Positions 61,160 to 64,000 of a stretch of 64,000 nt of DNA are shown here, one piece after another (the first letter of the stretch is position 1; each line of letters starts with the position of its first letter). The notes under the pieces are model-generated. The model was not told where the DNA came from, made no database searches, and was given only the letters and a program-made list of their open reading frames with translations. Both the position numbers and the translations under genes were made by a program. Source of the stretch: Ascaris suum (taxonomy: Eukaryota > Nematoda > Chromadorea > Rhabditida > Ascarididae); the NCBI GenBank assembly GCA_013433145.1, contig CM024176.1:9534520-9598519 (forward strand), in the 5' to 3' direction.

Positions 61160-63129
61160 CTCATTTGCACATAACATTTTTATGTGTTTAATGAGCATAG
61201 ATGAGGCTATTATGAAGCAAGTACTAACTACGCAATCGATGCTATGGAATCGATCCTATCAAACCCATGACGCATTTAAACCGCCTCCCACACTGCGAAC
61301 TTTGTTTCATATTTTCAATGAAATCGCCTAAAACAACCGCAACAAATTAAAGAATTGCCAGCTTCTTTCACCAATTAGATGAGAAACACAAAATTCACAA
61401 CTCCATAATAGTTAAAAGTTTTGGTGTTAGCGTGAGAGTCTGCCCAATGCATGAGGATATATGAGGAGAGTATCAACTCCTGTTCCTACGGATGGGCGAG
61501 GGAGGGCAGACGAAGAACATGCCTCTGACATTTTGTAGCCAACCGACAATGAATGGCCACCTACTCGTGGGAACCCTCCACATCAACACAAATACTTCCG
61601 TTGCTTTCATTCCTTTCTCCTGGCATCTTCTACAGCCACACCTACATACCGGTCTTCATTCATGCCAGAAGCATTACAACAGCTCACAGTCACTCATAGA
61701 ATCCGACTGATCAGACAGCCACAGCCTACTTATACGCCTCAACATCTTATACATGACGTTACACACGTTAACCAGAATATTCCAAGCAGAGTAGATAAGC
61801 TAAGCCATCTCGCCTTGTTCCCTTTCAAATACACATCAACCTCACGTCAAATGACCGTGCGGAAGTAACCACTGCCAGCCCAAAATCATCCCAAGACAAG
61901 TTCACGATATTCATGCTATTGTTGAAGAAAACTCAACGTTTATTGACCAACGCGAACAACTGACTCAAAGCATACGAATCAGCATTGTGTTGATTACCGA
62001 AAACTGTACACAACTATGCACGAAAGGCATTCAAGAAAGCGAAATAAAGATAAGAGAACATTATAAATTTTAAAACTTAGCTGCAATGTAAAAAGCAATA
62101 ATCAACGCATCGAAAAATTGGTAAAACATTCGCACATCAACGTGCACAATTTTCGGTATTGTTGCTTTTGTCCTATCAAATCTTAATATTAGGTACAAAC
62201 ATAGCAAACGAGGAACAATTTCTTTCAATAAATTTTCGCATGCGAACAAAATATTTAAAAAAATGCAGAAACAGAGATCCGATTCTTTACGATGGGCAAT
62301 AATAGTAGCAAACGTCAAATGAAAGAATAAACAACGCATCAAGAGTATCAAAGTGAGGACGATAAAATGAAGACACAAAGGTAAATGCAAAATAAGGCAA
62401 GAAAGGGAATCTAGCCCTAATAAAGTATGAGGTAAGCAATCAAATACGATAACTTCCAAGCTCGTAAACCAGCCTCATATAAACTTCAATTTCCTATTTA
62501 TATTCGAATTCCAAAATCAAAAAAAAAAAAACTGCTCTTTAATCTCGAAGCTAAATAAAAATAATTTAGGTGAAATTAGTCAGGAACTTCCTCGAAGAGT
62601 TCAAAGAATGACTCACTTATGAAAACGGTTATATTCGTAAATGGCTTCCCTATTCATAACTTCGAAAAGCTTCTATTTAAATAATAACTAAGAGGCGAAT
62701 AAATCATGATAAAATTGCGTTCTCAATTATAAATCATCAAATGTTATGCAAAAAAAAAATAACTAAATTTCATATTCATAAAACGAGTTATCCAATGCGA
62801 TCGATCATTATCCCGTTCTCTGTTCCAATTTTAGCATCTGTCAAAACTGCTTACATGATTGAACATGACACTATTCTTATGTCATTTCACTAAAAATACA
62901 CGCTCCCTCAACTATCGACAATTCGGCACATTAAACGAAACTCTTATTATTCGTTACCTATGATCGAATTAAAATCAAATAGCTTGGAAGGTGTGCAAAA
63001 AGATACTACAACAAGTGTACAAAATAATGCACATCAAATTAAATGAGAGAAAAAAACGACAATAAAAAAGAATCAGAACACTGCTATTATCCAAAATAAA
63101 ACTTAACGATAAAGAATAAAACTGATGAG
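61160..63129. other. Stretch between SORD copy 2 and right-edge gene
   Basis: The part at 61.45-61.95 kb is richer in C and has a 69-codon open frame (61662-61868, containing RIRLIRQPQPTYTPQHLIH) without clear splice sites or family. The rest (62.0-63.1 kb) is A-rich and holds no supportable gene. On the minus strand this would be the 3' flank of the right-edge gene. Confidence 0.5.
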
Positions 63130-63135
63130 TTTATT
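63130..63135 (-). terminator. Poly(A) signal of right-edge gene
   Basis: TTTATT on the + strand is AATAAA on the minus strand, 49 bp downstream of the TGA of the minus-strand gene ending at 63185. Spacing is as expected for a 3' end. Confidence 0.6.
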
Positions 63136-63184
63136 GGTCCTCCATGAGGCGTTCAAAAATATAAGGCAAACGAAATAGACGAGC

Positions 63185-63690
63185 TCAATAATCGGGTTCC
63201 TCCTCTATTATCAGATCCCGCTTGTAAAAATCGCTCACAGCCGGTGTCTTCACAGCACGTTGCAGCACCGGTCTTAGACGCTGCGCTGGAACAGGCGTCA
63301 AAAGCGCCGTCCTCAAACTGGTGGTTCCCGCGATCGGATCACTGCTTTGCTCCATTAATACCTTCTTCAGATCTTGACCCTTCACCTTCACGATCCGAGG
63401 AGGCTGAAAAGTCCACATTTACATGAAACGATTGATTTGTCGGAGCAAAAAGCTTCGGAAGAGCATAACAAGCAAAAAAAAAATCCATAAAATAGAGATA
63501 GGTTAGCACCAAAAATGAGTGAAAGATGGGAGGAATGGCAGAATAGATGTGAAATTTTTTGAGTACACATACATCCAAACTTATGCTCACAGATAGGTCG
63601 CTTCTTAGGCAGCTGTGGGTATGCCGATATTCAAGCATCTCGTAGAGACGAAACTGCCGCTTCCAATCAAAGCCGTCGAATCGAATACGC
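63185..63690 (-). CDS. Last two exons of an unknown gene (3' end only)
   Basis: Terminal exon 63403-63185 (72 codons plus TGA) follows the acceptor TGGACTTTTCAG. The exon before it, 63690-63591, ends at a good donor, CTATCT|GTGAGC, and joins in phase 0. Its own acceptor, ATATATAAG, is weak and entered in phase 1. The combined 105-residue tail is charged, with RIRFDGFDWKRQFRLYEMLE, then KVKGQDLKKVLMEQSSDPIA, and an acidic C-terminus, KRDLIIEEEPDY. No membrane segment or known motif is recognised. A poly(A) signal lies 49 bp after the stop. Further 5' exons must lie beyond the window. Convergent with the second sorbitol dehydrogenase gene. Confidence 0.6.
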
Positions 63691-64000
63691 CTTATATATC
63701 TTATTTTAACTTTTTATCTATTTATGAGCATCCGTAAAATCGCATTCACAAAACTAGCCGCGTAGGTGCGCATAAACATGCGTTACGTATATTTGTCTGT
63801 TGTATAGCTCCAACTTGGCACCACTTAACAACTCCAGAACTATTACAGATCTCGGTTCTCATCAATATTAACTGTACTGTAATTCTAGTAATCCAACTTT
63901 CAAGCTTCCAGTCAACTAAACCGACATGCTCAAATATAAAATTTTTAGAGAAATTCTCTGAAATCATTTAATCAGAATCCCTCCATAATAGTGCCAAGAT
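63691..64000. other. Right-edge intronic or flanking DNA
   Basis: Probably intron of the minus-strand gene that leaves the window. No exon could be supported in the last 310 bp. Confidence 0.5.

Overview
The window looks like about 64 kb of AT-rich, intron-rich animal nuclear DNA, most probably from a nematode. The reasons are many short exons bounded by pyrimidine-rich ...TTTCAG acceptors, introns from 60 bp to over 2 kb, AATAAA poly(A) signals, long (AT)n and (TTTA)n microsatellites, a BEL/Pao LTR retrotransposon with an envelope-like third ORF, and an RTE-type LINE tail. The species cannot be fixed from the sequence. Most exons are short, so genes had to be rebuilt from splice sites and reading phase. 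No tRNA, rRNA, SL RNA or CRISPR array was recognised.

Left part (1-12.8 kb): mostly non-coding AT-rich DNA with a few weak coding islands (1.74-1.89 kb minus, 7.1-8.06 kb, 8.73-9.09 kb) and a 268-bp (AT)n tract. Middle-left (12.8-31 kb): a phase-consistent plus-strand gene of eleven exons (12825-27087, about 735 residues, family not recognised) with a long hydrophilic last exon. It is interleaved with a compact three-exon minus-strand gene (26056-23984, 196 residues, family not recognised). Downstream are three or four orphan terminal-type exons, then a 330-bp (TTTA)n tract.

Right part (35-61 kb): two tandem, same-strand copies of a zinc-dependent sorbitol dehydrogenase gene (35732-42202, 351 aa; 55734-61096, 350 aa). 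The two copies share all five intron positions and phases. Between them sit an internally deleted, frameshifted BEL/Pao element with both LTRs (43077-46879), a decayed RTE-type LINE 3' end (52132-52416) and a strong 27-bp RNA-like hairpin (50305-50368). At the right edge the last two exons of an unrecognised minus-strand gene (63690-63185) enter the window.

Functionally, only the sorbitol dehydrogenases can be assigned: NAD-dependent polyol oxidation in the cytosol (sorbitol to fructose, probably also xylitol and related polyols). Copy 2 has a non-canonical GC splice donor after exon 3, which makes its expression doubtful until checked. The other genes are described by structure only.
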